Position numbers and translations under genes: made by a program. Of a stretch of DNA of 51,746 bases, positions 23,957 through 33,277 are shown in pieces. The notes under the pieces were generated by a model. The model saw only the letters and a program-made list of their open reading frames with translations. It ran no database searches and was not told where the DNA came from. Numbering within the stretch: the stretch's first letter is position 1; each line of letters begins with the position of its first letter. Source of the DNA: an uncultured Alistipes sp. (GTDB lineage: Bacteria > Bacteroidota > Bacteroidia > Bacteroidales > Rikenellaceae); contig CALUIK010000007.1 of NCBI GenBank assembly GCA_944320685.1, positions 1 to 51,746 of the forward strand, in the 5' to 3' direction.

Positions 23957-26503
23957 ATGGCAAAGACAGACTATTGCCGACGGGTGTTTCCCGTAACCGG
24001 CATGAGTTGCGCGGCATGCGCCGCACGCGTGGAGAAGACCCTCGCAAAAGAGAAGGGCGTCAACAGCGCCGCAGTCAATTTCGCCGCAGCGGAAGTGACG
24101 GTCGAATACGACGGCACGGTATGCCGGCCCGAACGGCTGCGCGAAGCCCTGCGCCGCGCCGGTTACGGCCTCATATGCGACGACCCCGACCATGCCGCCG
24201 CCGAAGCCGAAGCCGCACACGCCGCACGCATGCTTTCGCTGCGGCGCCGCGCTGTATGGGCCGCCGCACTGTCGCTGTGTCTCGTGGCCGCACAGATGCT
24301 CCTGCCCGCCGGCGCGGCGGGATACGCAGCATGGATTCTGGCCACATGCGTGGTATTCGTATTCGGACGCGGCTTCTTCTCGGGGGCATGGCGGCAGTTG
24401 CGCCACCGCACCGCCAACATGGACACGCTTGTGGCATGCAGCACGGGAACGGCCTATCTGTTCAGCGCGTTCAACCTCCTCTTCCCGCAATTCTGGACAT
24501 CACGCGGCGTGGAACCGCACCTGTACTTCGAGTCGTCGGCAATGATCATAACATTCATTCTCGCCGGCAGATACATGGAAGAGCGGGCGAAACGCAAGGC
24601 CTCCTCGGCCATCGGCCGGCTTATGGGACTGCGGCCCAAGACCGTACGCAGGGTCGAGGCCGACGGCTCGCAGCATGACATCCCCGCCGACAGCATACGT
24701 ATCGGCGACACCATACTCCTGCGCCCGGGCGAGCGCATAGCCGCCGACGGGGTCGTGACGCACGGCGCATCCTACGTCGACGAAAGCATGCTCAACGGCG
24801 AGCCCGTCCCCGCCGCCAAGGCCGCAGGCGACCGCCTGTATGCCGGTACGGTAAACGGCAGCGGCTCGCTCACGATGAGCGCCGCGGGTGTCGGCAGCGA
24901 CACCATGCTCATGCAAATCGTCCGCATGGTACACGACGCGCAGGGCAGCAAGCCCCCCGTACAACGCCTAACCGACCGCATAGCCGCGGTATTCGTACCC
25001 GTGATCATGGCAATAGCAGCCATCTCGTTCATCGCATGGCTCGTCTTCGCGCCGACGGCAGGGCTTTCGCACGGGGTTCTGGCAATGGTCACGGTACTCA
25101 TAATAGCCTGTCCCTGTGCGCTGGGGCTCGCCACCCCCACTGCCATAATGGTGGGCATAGGCCGCGCCGCCGAACGGGGCATACTTATCAAGGATGCCGA
25201 AAGCATCGAGACGGCCCGCTCGGTCGATACCGTCGTATTCGACAAGACAGGCACGCTCACCGAGGGCCGCCCCGAAGTAACCGACCTCCTGTGGTTCGAC
25301 GACAAAGTGAAATACGCCCCCATATTGGCGGCCGTGGAACGGCTTTCGGACCACCCGCTTGCGCAGGCCATAGTACGCATGCTCGAAACAGATGCCGGCA
25401 CCGCCGAGGCGGCGCACGGAACCACAGCAGACTCCTTCGAGAATATGGTAGGGCGGGGCGTCACGGCTGCCGTCGCAGGCCGCCGATACCTCGCGGGCAA
25501 CCGCGCCTTGATCGCGGAACAGGGCATAGCCCCCGCCGCCGACATCGACGCCGCGGCCTGCCGTTTCGAATCCGAAGGCAAGAGCGTGGTATGGTTCGCC
25601 GTCGGCGATAACGGAGGCCGCGTTCTGGCCCTCGCGGCCGTAACAGACCGCATACGCGAGGGGGCGGCCGAAGCGGTGGAAATGCTGCACTCCATGGGCA
25701 TAGCTACCGTGATGCTCACCGGCGACAACGCCGCGGCAGCCGCGCGTGTGGCCCGGGCGACGGGCATCACATGCTGCCGCGCCTCGATGCTGCCGCAGCA
25801 GAAGGCGGAATATATACGGTCCATGCGGGCGTCGGGACACCACACGGCAATGGCGGGCGACGGTATAAACGACAGCGCGGCGCTGGCCGAGGCCGACCTC
25901 GGTATAGCCATGGGCGGCGGCAGCGACATAGCCATGAGTACGGCGGGAATCACCCTCGTGGCATCCGACCCGCGCAAGATAGCCGAAGCGATACGTCTCT
26001 CGCAGCTCACCGTGCGCACGATACGCCAAAACCTCTTCTGGGCATTCTTCTACAACATGATCGGGGTGCCCGTAGCCGCCGGCGCATTATACCCGATATG
26101 CGGGTTCCTGCTCAACCCCATGATAGGGGGCGCGGCTATGGCCCTGAGCAGCGTGTGCGTGGTGACCAACAGCCTGCGCCTGCGCCGCATCGACACACGT
26201 CCCGCGGCAAGGAAGGGTGCGAAAGCCTCTGTCACAGCCGCCTGCGGCGTACACGGGCGCGAAGGAGATCAACCTCAAAAAACATATGTCATGAAAAAGA
26301 GATTCAACGTCGAAGGCATGATGTGCGACCACTGCCGCGCACATGTCGAGAAGGCCCTCAACACGGTGGAGGGCGTCAAGGCAGTCGTAACGCTCTCGCC
26401 CGCCGAGGCGGAAGTGGAGTTCACCCGCGGCGAAAAATCGACCGAGGAGCTGCAACGGGCCATTTCGCAGCATGCCGGCGACTACCGTCTGAGCGAGAAA
26501 TAA
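23957..26503 (+). CDS. copA: Copper-exporting P1B-type ATPase with HMA domains at both ends
   Basis: 848 residues. N-terminal HMA with Cys18/Cys21 (GMSCAACAA), then membrane segments, an actuator region, the CPC ion site at 385-387 (ACPCALGLATPTA), phosphorylation site Asp429 (DKTGTLTEG), GDGIND at about 634-639 and two last membrane segments. CPC with the N-terminal CxxC indicates Cu(I) efflux across the inner membrane. After a poorly conserved linker (about 748-778) comes a second HMA with Cys790/Cys793 (GMMCDHCRA). An in-frame ATG at 26291 begins exactly at this domain (MKKRFNVEG), so a free CopZ-like chaperone of 70 residues could also be made. The gene follows the HMA-AraC regulator. Confidence 0.93.
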   Translation: MAKTDYCRRVFPVTGMSCAACAARVEKTLAKEKGVNSAAVNFAAAEVTVEYDGTVCRPERLREALRRAGYGLICDDPDHAAAEAEAAHAARMLSLRRRAVWAAALSLCLVAAQMLLPAGAAGYAAWILATCVVFVFGRGFFSGAWRQLRHRTANMDTLVACSTGTAYLFSAFNLLFPQFWTSRGVEPHLYFESSAMIITFILAGRYMEERAKRKASSAIGRLMGLRPKTVRRVEADGSQHDIPADSIRIGDTILLRPGERIAADGVVTHGASYVDESMLNGEPVPAAKAAGDRLYAGTVNGSGSLTMSAAGVGSDTMLMQIVRMVHDAQGSKPPVQRLTDRIAAVFVPVIMAIAAISFIAWLVFAPTAGLSHGVLAMVTVLIIACPCALGLATPTAIMVGIGRAAERGILIKDAESIETARSVDTVVFDKTGTLTEGRPEVTDLLWFDDKVKYAPILAAVERLSDHPLAQAIVRMLETDAGTAEAAHGTTADSFENMVGRGVTAAVAGRRYLAGNRALIAEQGIAPAADIDAAACRFESEGKSVVWFAVGDNGGRVLALAAVTDRIREGAAEAVEMLHSMGIATVMLTGDNAAAAARVARATGITCCRASMLPQQKAEYIRSMRASGHHTAMAGDGINDSAALAEADLGIAMGGGSDIAMSTAGITLVASDPRKIAEAIRLSQLTVRTIRQNLFWAFFYNMIGVPVAAGALYPICGFLLNPMIGGAAMALSSVCVVTNSLRLRRIDTRPAARKGAKASVTAACGVHGREGDQPQKTYVMKKRFNVEGMMCDHCRAHVEKALNTVEGVKAVVTLSPAEAEVEFTRGEKSTEELQRAISQHAGDYRLSEK

Positions 26504-26514
26504 CGGTACAAGAT

Positions 26515-26543
26515 ACGGAGCCCCTTGCGAGGGCTCCGTTTTT
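26515..26543 (+). terminator. Rho-independent terminator after copA
   Basis: ACGGAGCCC and GGGCTCCGT pair perfectly around a 7-base loop and a T5 run follows, 11 bases after the stop codon. Confidence 0.85.
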
Positions 26544-26580
26544 AATCGCAGCATATCGGGAACAGACCCGATGCAACATC

Positions 26581-27963
26581 CTAAAGTATCCTCCGCACCC
26601 AGCCGAACATCTTATACGGCATGTATCGGAACGGCAAGTCGAGCCATGTGGGCGTGATGACCACCGCACGGCGGTGCGAAAAGGCGTCGAAACTCTCACG
26701 GCCGTGATAGCGGCCCATGCCCGAGTTACCCACGCCGCCGAAGGGTATGTTCTCGTTGGCTATATGCATTATGGTGTCGTTGATGCAGGCGCCGCCCGAC
26801 GAGGTACGGCCTATGACGCTGCGGCCAACGTTTTCAGGTCCGAAATAATACAACGCCAGCGGCTTTTCGCGCTCGGTGACAAAATTCACCGCCTCGTCAA
26901 TATCATCGAAGGCGATCATCGGCAGCACGGGCCCGAATATCTCCTCCTGCATGACCGACGACGAAGGGTCGACGTCTGCCAGCAGCGTAGGTTCGATATA
27001 CAACTCCCCGCGCCGCACGCCGCCGCCTGCGACAATGTTGCCGTCATCCATGTATGCCGCTACGCGGTCGAACGCCCTCTCGTTCACCATGCGTACGAAA
27101 TGGCGGTCCTCACACGGGTCGTCGCCGTGCATGCGACGCACCTCGCGCCGGAAAGCCTCGGCGAAACGCTCCCGAAGCGGACGGTAGATCATCAGGTAAT
27201 CGGGCGCAATGCATGTCTGTCCCGCATTGAGGGTCTTGCCCCACACAATGCGCCGCGCCGCCAGCTCCACGTCGGCGCCGCGGTCGACGATGCAGGGGCT
27301 CTTGCCCCCGAGTTCCAGCACCACGGGCGTAAGATTCTCCGCCGCCGCACGCATCACGATACGCCCCAGCGACGGGCTCCCCGTGAAGAATATCACGTCG
27401 TAACGCTCCCCGAGCAGGCATCCGTTCACCTCGCGGTTACCCTGAACCACGGCTATGTAGCGTTCGTCGAAGGTCTCCGAGACCATGCGCTCGATGGCCA
27501 GCGACACGTTAGGCACATAGGGCGAAGGTTTCAGCAGGGCCGTACATCCCGCCGAGATGGCACCGACAAGAGGGTTCAGCAGCAACTGAACGGGATAGTT
27601 CCACGGCGCCACGATAAGAGAACACCCCAGCGGCTCGCTCACGATACGGCTGCGCGAGGGAAACATCTTCAGCGGCGTGGGGCGCCTCTCCCACCGCATC
27701 CACCTTTTGAGGTGGCGCAGATGGTTGCGGATCTCACCCGCCACGATGCTCAATTCGGTCAGTACGGCCTCCTCCTCCGACTTGTGCAGGTCCTGCCACA
27801 AAGCCTCGCATAAAGGCCTCTCCCACCTTTTCAAGGCGGCATCCAGACGGCGCAGCTGCTCGCGCCGGAAATCGAATCCGAGCGTAGCGCCCGACCCGAA
27901 ATACGCCCGCTGCGCCACCGTCAGTGCCGCGATACGCTCGGGCGACGTGTTTTCAAGTTTCAT
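26581..27963 (-). CDS. Aldehyde dehydrogenase, ALDH3-like
   Basis: 460 residues. All core residues are visible: Asn122 in APWNYPVQL, FTGS at 193-196, general base Glu217 in ELGGKSP and nucleophile Cys251 in NAGQTCIAPDY, with PFGGVGNSGMGRYHG near the end. The short length and lack of the long N-terminus fit class 3, NAD(P)+-dependent oxidation of medium or long aliphatic or aromatic aldehydes. The hydrophobic C-terminus (LDLPFRYMPYKMFGWVRRIL) is typical of membrane-associating fatty aldehyde dehydrogenases. The start at 27963 is preferred; an ATG at 27990 adds 9 residues. It follows the SDR gene by about 70 bp and probably shares its transcript, suggesting joint alcohol/aldehyde conversion (inference). 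Confidence 0.92.
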   Translation of the reverse strand: MKLENTSPERIAALTVAQRAYFGSGATLGFDFRREQLRRLDAALKRWERPLCEALWQDLHKSEEEAVLTELSIVAGEIRNHLRHLKRWMRWERRPTPLKMFPSRSRIVSEPLGCSLIVAPWNYPVQLLLNPLVGAISAGCTALLKPSPYVPNVSLAIERMVSETFDERYIAVVQGNREVNGCLLGERYDVIFFTGSPSLGRIVMRAAAENLTPVVLELGGKSPCIVDRGADVELAARRIVWGKTLNAGQTCIAPDYLMIYRPLRERFAEAFRREVRRMHGDDPCEDRHFVRMVNERAFDRVAAYMDDGNIVAGGGVRRGELYIEPTLLADVDPSSSVMQEEIFGPVLPMIAFDDIDEAVNFVTEREKPLALYYFGPENVGRSVIGRTSSGGACINDTIMHIANENIPFGGVGNSGMGRYHGRESFDAFSHRRAVVITPTWLDLPFRYMPYKMFGWVRRIL

Positions 27964-28032
27964 AGCATTCAGTTTTTCATTTCCGATCATAACACCGGCA
28001 ACGACCCTGCCGCTGCGGAGGCGCTACGGCCT

Positions 28033-28848
28033 TCACTTACCGCGGCGGCCCGTAAAGTTGTCCATCGTCGAGAAGATGCCGCACCAATGTCCGAATATGG
28101 TATCGAACCACGATACGGGCAGTATCCCCTGAAAGAAACGTATCAGATGGAACCCGAGCGGTATGCCGCAGAAATCGGTGTTGCGCTCGATGGCGCGAAT
28201 GATCTTGCGGGCCGTAGGCTCCGGCTTCAGGATGGGCAGTATACGCGAGTGTACGCCATCGAACATACCCGTATTTATATAATACGGGGCTACTGTAGTG
28301 ACGTGCACATTGCTGTGCGCCTGCTGAAGTTCGATGCGCATCGAGTCCGACCACCCGATCACCGCCCACTTGCTGGCAACGTATACCGACATCCGCGGAT
28401 TGGAGATCATACCCGCCGCCGAGGCGATGTTGCATATGTGCCCCGCGTTGCGCTCTATCATGCCGGGCAGCATCTGCCGCGCCAGCGTCATGGGAGCCGT
28501 GGCGTTTATGGCCATCGTACGCTCGATCTCGTCCTGCGACATGCTGTCGAAAGTCTTGTTGCCCGTGACAATGCCGGCACAGTTGACAAGGATGTCCACA
28601 TCACCGCACTCGCGTTTCACACGCTCGTACGTCTCCGCCACAGCGGCGCTGTCCGACACGTCGACACGGTAGCATGTCACCGCCGACGGCCTGCCGGCCT
28701 CGGCTCCCAGAGCCGCACCGTCGGCCTCGTTTATATCCCACACTACCAGATGGCGCGCCCCGCGCTCGAGGGCCATACGGCCCATTATGCGGCCTATGCC
28801 CGATGCGCCGCCCGTAATGAGCACGCACCTGTCCTTGATTTTAGTCAT
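28033..28848 (-). CDS. Short-chain dehydrogenase/reductase
   Basis: 271 residues. Classical SDR: cofactor motif TGGASGIG at 12-19, NCAG at 89-92, catalytic Ser143 and the Tyr156-x3-Lys160 pair (YVASK). The Asp39 in VVWDIN after the second strand favours NAD(H). The C-terminal tail with paired aromatic residues (GFHLIRFFQGILPVSWFDTIFGHW) is like retinol/long-chain alcohol dehydrogenase-type members that touch membranes. The start at 28848 (MTKIKDRC) is preferred over 28878, which adds ten residues. It is first in the SDR-ALDH pair. The substrate is not readable from sequence. Confidence 0.9.
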   Translation of the reverse strand: MTKIKDRCVLITGGASGIGRIMGRMALERGARHLVVWDINEADGAALGAEAGRPSAVTCYRVDVSDSAAVAETYERVKRECGDVDILVNCAGIVTGNKTFDSMSQDEIERTMAINATAPMTLARQMLPGMIERNAGHICNIASAAGMISNPRMSVYVASKWAVIGWSDSMRIELQQAHSNVHVTTVAPYYINTGMFDGVHSRILPILKPEPTARKIIRAIERNTDFCGIPLGFHLIRFFQGILPVSWFDTIFGHWCGIFSTMDNFTGRRGK

Positions 28849-28901
28849 ATATCCTATCTTTGCGGCCGACAGGGCCACCGCCGGCCGATATTCCTATGCA
28901 A

Positions 28902-28909
28902 CAAATATA
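28902..28909 (-). promoter_or_regulatory. -7 box of the SDR-ALDH operon
   Basis: The minus strand reads TATATTTG, 53 bases before the SDR ATG and after the sulfatase stop. No -33 TTTG is seen at the right spacing. Confidence 0.5.
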
Positions 28910-28978
28910 CTAATTTCAGCGACACGACGTATCGTCGCCTTCCCGCGAAAGGGCGGTCCGCACCGCCGCTGCGCACGC

Positions 28979-30520
28979 CTACTCGGACCTGACAGAATCG
29001 AGGCATGACTGCATTTCGCGCACCAATTCGGGGTGCTCGGCTGCCACGTTATGCCGCTCGCCCAAATCGCGCTCCAGATCGTACAGCTGCGGGACGGTGT
29101 CGTTGCCCAGCTCGATGCCGACACTGCGGTTGTAACGCGCACCGCGGTTGGGCTCGATATATTTCCATCCGTCGCGCACGAGCCCCACGGCTCCCGCGGT
29201 GCTCTGCTCCACGACCCACTCGCGGTCGGTGAGGTCACGGCCCAGAAGCCGCTGCAACGCCGGACGGCTGTCACGCGCCTCCCCCTCAGGAATATCCACC
29301 CCGACAAGTTCCGCCAGCGACGCAAAAATATCTATGTGGCTCATCAGGGCGTCCGACACACGGCCCGCCTTGACGCCGCCCGCGGGCCAGCGCACCACGA
29401 AAGGCGTGCGCGTACCCGCCTCGAAGGAGCTGTACTTGCCGCCACGCATATCCCCCCACGGACGATGGTCTCCCAACAGCTCCACGGCGCCGTCCTCATA
29501 CCCGTCATCTACAACGGGACCGTTGTCGCTGCTCAATATCACCAGCGTATTGTCGGCAATGCCCAGAGAATCGAGCGTACGCATTATCTCGCCTACCTGC
29601 CAATCGAACGACAGGATGGCGTCGCCGCGGGGCCCCATGCCGCTGCGTCCGGCAAAGCGCTTGTTCGGCACGCGCGGAACATGTATGTCGTTGGTACCGA
29701 AATACAGGAAAAACGGCGTCTCCGACTCGGCGCTGCGGCGGATGAAATCCACGGCCTTCTCGGTAATGCGGTCGCATATCTCCTCATCGACCCACAACGC
29801 GCGGCGGCCGCCGCGCATCCACCCGATACGGGAGATGCCGTTGACGATAGCCATGTCGTGGCCGTGCGAAGGCCTTTGTTTTGTCAGCAATTCGGGGTTA
29901 TCGCGTCCCGTAGGCTCGCCCTCGAACGGACGTGCATAGCTCACCTCGATCGGGTCGGCGGGATCGAGCCCCACGACCCGCCCGTCCTCGATATATACGC
30001 ACGGCACACGGTCGCCCGTCGCTGCCATAATGAACGAGTAGTCGAAGCCTATATCCTCCAGTCCGGGTGTTATGTGTCCGTTCCAGTCCTGCTTGCCGCG
30101 CTCGTCGCCCAACCCCAGATGCCACTTGCCCACGGCCGCCGTAACATATCCCGCCTCATGCATCATGTCGGGAAGGGTATAGCGATCAGGCCGGATTATC
30201 ATTGCCGCATCACCCGGGGCAATGCCCGTTCCCGGCACACGCCACGGATAGACGCCCGTAAGCAGCCCGAAACGCGCCGGCGTACTCGTCGACGAGGTGG
30301 TATGCGCCGAGGTAAAACGCACCCCTTCGGCCGCCAGCCGCTCGACATTGGGCGTAACGACTGTAGAGAAACCGCCGTTGCAGCTCAGGTCGCCGTAGCC
30401 CACGTCGTCGCCATAGATGATGATCACATTGGGACGCTGCGGTCCGCTGCCGCACCCTGCAGCCGCCAGAGCCGAAAGGCCCAGCGCCGCATAACCTAAT
30501 TTTCCGCAAGTCCTATTCAT
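28979..30520 (-). CDS. Type I sulfatase, serine-type, lipoprotein
   Basis: 513 residues from the ATG at 30520, which starts a lipoprotein signal (Cys23, AAAGCG); the frame is open 75 residues further upstream but that part overlaps the promoter. Metal ligands Asp38/Asp39 (YGDDVGYGD) and the maturation motif STPAR (Ser79-Arg83) are present. The Ser form must be converted to formylglycine by an anaerobic radical-SAM enzyme (anSME), which is not in the window. Further family motifs are GKWHLGLGD, SSDNGPVVDDGY and GGKYSSFEAGTRTPFVVRWP. It removes sulfate from host glycans or glycosaminoglycans; substrate undetermined. It has a perfect own promoter. Confidence 0.93.
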   Translation of the reverse strand: MNRTCGKLGYAALGLSALAAAGCGSGPQRPNVIIIYGDDVGYGDLSCNGGFSTVVTPNVERLAAEGVRFTSAHTTSSTSTPARFGLLTGVYPWRVPGTGIAPGDAAMIIRPDRYTLPDMMHEAGYVTAAVGKWHLGLGDERGKQDWNGHITPGLEDIGFDYSFIMAATGDRVPCVYIEDGRVVGLDPADPIEVSYARPFEGEPTGRDNPELLTKQRPSHGHDMAIVNGISRIGWMRGGRRALWVDEEICDRITEKAVDFIRRSAESETPFFLYFGTNDIHVPRVPNKRFAGRSGMGPRGDAILSFDWQVGEIMRTLDSLGIADNTLVILSSDNGPVVDDGYEDGAVELLGDHRPWGDMRGGKYSSFEAGTRTPFVVRWPAGGVKAGRVSDALMSHIDIFASLAELVGVDIPEGEARDSRPALQRLLGRDLTDREWVVEQSTAGAVGLVRDGWKYIEPNRGARYNRSVGIELGNDTVPQLYDLERDLGERHNVAAEHPELVREMQSCLDSVRSE

Positions 30521-30560
30521 GACACATGTTTTACTACAGGGCCAATCGCCCATACACCAG

Positions 30561-30592
30561 CAAAGGTAATAAAACACCTCCGCCAAGCCAAA
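30561..30592 (-). promoter_or_regulatory. Promoter of the sulfatase gene
   Basis: On the minus strand TTTG (30589-30592) and TACCTTTG (30561-30568) are 20 bases apart, a full consensus match, 40 bases before the ATG. This also supports the chosen start. Confidence 0.8.
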
Positions 30593-30762
30593 ACAAAAAC
30601 CATCTTTTCGGCCCGCGGCAACAGTCCGCGCAGCCTCACCCAAAGATATGAAATTGTTATCACTGCCGACACATGCCGCAATATAAAAAAGGCGAAACGG
30701 CGTATATCGCCTCCATTCCGGCCACAGCGGCCGGCAAGGCGCCATTCAGGCCTCCTGTCCGT

Positions 30763-30798
30763 CAAAAAGGCGGCCCTCCCGCCATCGGGAAGGCCGCC
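30763..30798 (-). terminator. Terminator after the sugar transporter
   Basis: A 13-bp stem with one mismatch (30769-30781 with 30786-30798) is followed on the minus strand by TTTTT, 20 bases after the transporter stop. Confidence 0.8.
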
Positions 30799-30817
30799 AC
30801 TTATCGCATCGCGCGGA

Positions 30818-32092
30818 TTACTCCACGGGGATGTCCTTGTTGACGTTCTTCGAGCCCACCAGAGCGTAGAAGAGCATGAAGAGGATACCTACGACAATCA
30901 CCCAATAGCTCTGAATGAAGCCTACGGCATCGGCAGCCCAACCCTGAATGAAGGGAAGCACGCCGCCACCGCAAACCAAAGCCATGAAGATACCCGAAGC
31001 CGCAGGGGTGTACTTGCCGAGGCCCTCGGCCGCGAGGTTGTATATCGAACCCCACATAACAGAGGTGCACAGACCACAGAGGAACATGAATACCATGCTC
31101 AAGGGCACCTGCGCGTCGGCGATGGGAACACTAACGGTAACACTCTCGGGGATGAACATGATGCATAACACGAATATCAGCGCCACGGTGCATACCGTCG
31201 CCAGCATCACCTTGCTCGGCACCTTGCCCCCCACGACGCCGCCGATAAGACGGCCGCACATCATCAGGAACCAATAGAAACCGACGAGCGTGCCGGCAAT
31301 GGCCGGACCTACACTCGGCAGGCTCGACATATAGAGGTTGGCCGTGTTGGGAATGCCCACCTCAACGCCTACATAGAAGAATATGGCCATGGCCCCCAGT
31401 ACGAAGTGACGGAACGACATCGGGCCGTGGGGATCCTTAGGGGCGTTGCCGCTCTTGCGGGCGGCCTTCTCCTCGGGAGTCTCCATATGGGGTTCGGGAA
31501 TATTCGACAGCGAAATGATAATGAACGCCAGAGCGAAGATAGCCATGGCCGCGATCATCGCGGGAGCCGCATCGCTCACGCTGGCCGTCTCCATCGAACC
31601 GCCGATAAGATAACCCAGCAGGATGGGGGCTATCGTACCGCCTATCGAGTTGCACGAACCGCCGAACTGAATGAGCTGGTTACCGCGGTTACCGCCGCCA
31701 CCAAGAGTGTTGAGCATGGGGTTCACCACGATGTTCAACATACACATAGAGAATCCGGCCACGAAAGCTCCGAGTACATATACGCCGAACGATCCGGCAT
31801 ATCCCGAAAGGAACTGGATGCCCACGCCGATGAAACCCACCGTGGCGGCGGCCAGCGACGTGAACTTGTAACCCTTGCGCTTGAGGATGATACCTGCAGG
31901 GATACCCATGCAAGCGTAGGCGATGAAGTTGGCCAGAGTTCCCAACTGTGCCATGGCATTCGACGCACCGAACTGGTTCTTCACGATAACGCCCATCGAA
32001 CCCGCGAAATTGGTCACGAATGCGATCATGAAGAAGAGCAGGAACATCACCGCAATGGCTAAAACATTGCTTTTTTGCTGTTTTGCTTCCAT
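30818..32092 (-). CDS. MFS sugar transporter, FucP / glucose-galactose porter family
   Basis: 424 residues with about 12 hydrophobic segments. The first helix and loop (NVLAIAVMFLLFFMIAFVTNF) and GIILKRKGYK match the fucose:H+ symporter family, as do NPMLNTLGGGGNRGNQLIQFGGSCNSIG and the C-terminal half. A central charged loop (EPHMETPEEKAARKSGNAPKD) separates the two halves. It should import a hexose such as fucose, glucose or galactose with H+ or Na+ across the inner membrane. The start at 32092 (MEAKQQKS) is chosen; a longer frame adds 31 residues overlapping the prenyl synthase gene. It follows that gene by 64 bp, with no clear promoter. Confidence 0.88.
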   Translation of the reverse strand: MEAKQQKSNVLAIAVMFLLFFMIAFVTNFAGSMGVIVKNQFGASNAMAQLGTLANFIAYACMGIPAGIILKRKGYKFTSLAAATVGFIGVGIQFLSGYAGSFGVYVLGAFVAGFSMCMLNIVVNPMLNTLGGGGNRGNQLIQFGGSCNSIGGTIAPILLGYLIGGSMETASVSDAAPAMIAAMAIFALAFIIISLSNIPEPHMETPEEKAARKSGNAPKDPHGPMSFRHFVLGAMAIFFYVGVEVGIPNTANLYMSSLPSVGPAIAGTLVGFYWFLMMCGRLIGGVVGGKVPSKVMLATVCTVALIFVLCIMFIPESVTVSVPIADAQVPLSMVFMFLCGLCTSVMWGSIYNLAAEGLGKYTPAASGIFMALVCGGGVLPFIQGWAADAVGFIQSYWVIVVGILFMLFYALVGSKNVNKDIPVE

Positions 32093-32156
32093 TTTCTTGA
32101 CTTTAATTTTAGATTGGTTAATGAATATTTGGTTTTCGTTTACATTACTCAAAGCG

Positions 32157-33167
32157 TCAGCGGTCGCGTTCCGCGACATAGGCACACAGGTTCACCAGAG
32201 CCGTCCGGTAGGGAGAGTCGCCGTAGCGTGAAACTATCTGCACGGCACGTTCGATATATGTATGCATCGTGCGCGCAGCCAGCACCAGCCCTCCCGAGTT
32301 CTCCACAACGCCTTGGATGTAATCCACGGCCGCAGGGTCGGCGTCGCATTGCGACAGACTGTCGAGCAGCTGCATGCGCTCCACGGGGGTGCAGCGTTCC
32401 ATCACCTCGATCAGCGGCAGCGTGATCTTGCGTTCGCGCAGGTCATTGTTGGCGGGCTTGCCCGTATGCGCCGAGCGGCTGTAGTCGAGTATATCGTCCT
32501 GTATCTGGAAAGCCATGCCCAGCGCCTCGCCGAAGCGGCGCATCTGCTCCACATCGCCGCGCGGCGCTATGACCGACACGGCACCGGCAGAGGCGCTCAC
32601 GCTGATAAGGCTCGCCGTCTTCTTGTATATGATCTCGAGATAATCCTGCCGCGTGGTATCCATATCGCGCGAATGCTGGCTCTGCAACACCTCGCCCTCG
32701 CAGAGCGTGGCCACAGAACCTACTATGTGCGACACCAGATCGTACTGTGCGCTCTCCATACCCGAGGACATCGTCCTCGCCAGAATGTAGTCTCCCAGCA
32801 CCACGGCGTTGCGCGACTGCCACAAGGCGTTGGCCGAGGGGCGCCCGCGGCGCGTATCGGCTTGGTCTATCACGTCATCGTGCACCAGCGACGCCGTATG
32901 CAGCATCTCCACCATCATGGCCGCCAGATAGGTGCGCATCGAACAGTTGCGCTCGCCAGCCACCCATGTACGGTTGTTCGCCGCCGACGTAAGCGCCGAC
33001 GTAAGCATGACAATAATGGGGCGCAGACCCTTGCCCCGTGACGAGAGCGTATGCGCCAACATCTCCGACATCAATTTGCCCTCCGAACTGAAACGGCTCT
33101 TTACGAACTCTTCAAACGCCTCCAAATCCGAGGCTATCGGAGCGCGAATCGCATCAAGACTTATCAT
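32157..33167 (-). CDS. All-trans polyprenyl diphosphate synthase
   Basis: 336 residues. Both Asp-rich motifs for Mg2+-diphosphate binding are seen: HDDVID with Asp97/98/101 and QIQDDILDYS at about 220-229. The sequence GKGLRPIIVML carries the Lys-Arg contact to IPP. It condenses isopentenyl units into the side chain of menaquinone, the likely respiratory quinone here. The start at 33167 (MISLDAIRAP) is preferred to 33221, which lies upstream of the promoter -7 box. It is transcribed divergently from the YfhO gene; its -7 box is at 33200-33207. The chain length made cannot be predicted safely. Confidence 0.9.
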   Translation of the reverse strand: MISLDAIRAPIASDLEAFEEFVKSRFSSEGKLMSEMLAHTLSSRGKGLRPIIVMLTSALTSAANNRTWVAGERNCSMRTYLAAMMVEMLHTASLVHDDVIDQADTRRGRPSANALWQSRNAVVLGDYILARTMSSGMESAQYDLVSHIVGSVATLCEGEVLQSQHSRDMDTTRQDYLEIIYKKTASLISVSASAGAVSVIAPRGDVEQMRRFGEALGMAFQIQDDILDYSRSAHTGKPANNDLRERKITLPLIEVMERCTPVERMQLLDSLSQCDADPAAVDYIQGVVENSGGLVLAARTMHTYIERAVQIVSRYGDSPYRTALVNLCAYVAERDR

Positions 33168-33199
33168 AGCAGGCTTTTTAGCACATGTTGTTGGTTCTG

Positions 33200-33207
33200 C
33201 AAATATA
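33200..33207 (-). promoter_or_regulatory. -7 box of the prenyl synthase gene
   Basis: TATATTTG on the minus strand, 33 bases before the ATG. A TTTG lies 24 bases further upstream (33232-33235), slightly too far for the consensus. Confidence 0.55.
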
Positions 33208-33249
33208 GTAAAATTTCGCAATCGGACACCGCAAAAGGAATGTTTTTCG

Positions 33250-33257
33250 TAACTTTG
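33250..33257 (+). promoter_or_regulatory. -7 box of the YfhO-ftsX operon
   Basis: TAACTTTG fits TAnnTTTG, 20 bases before the ATG, implying a short leader. Confidence 0.5.
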
Positions 33258-33277
33258 GCCCGATTAACATCCCATTT

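Noticed and set aside
28854..28861. Plus-strand TATCTTTG that looks like a -7 box
   Set aside because: It lies just upstream of the SDR start on the opposite strand, and no plus-strand gene follows.
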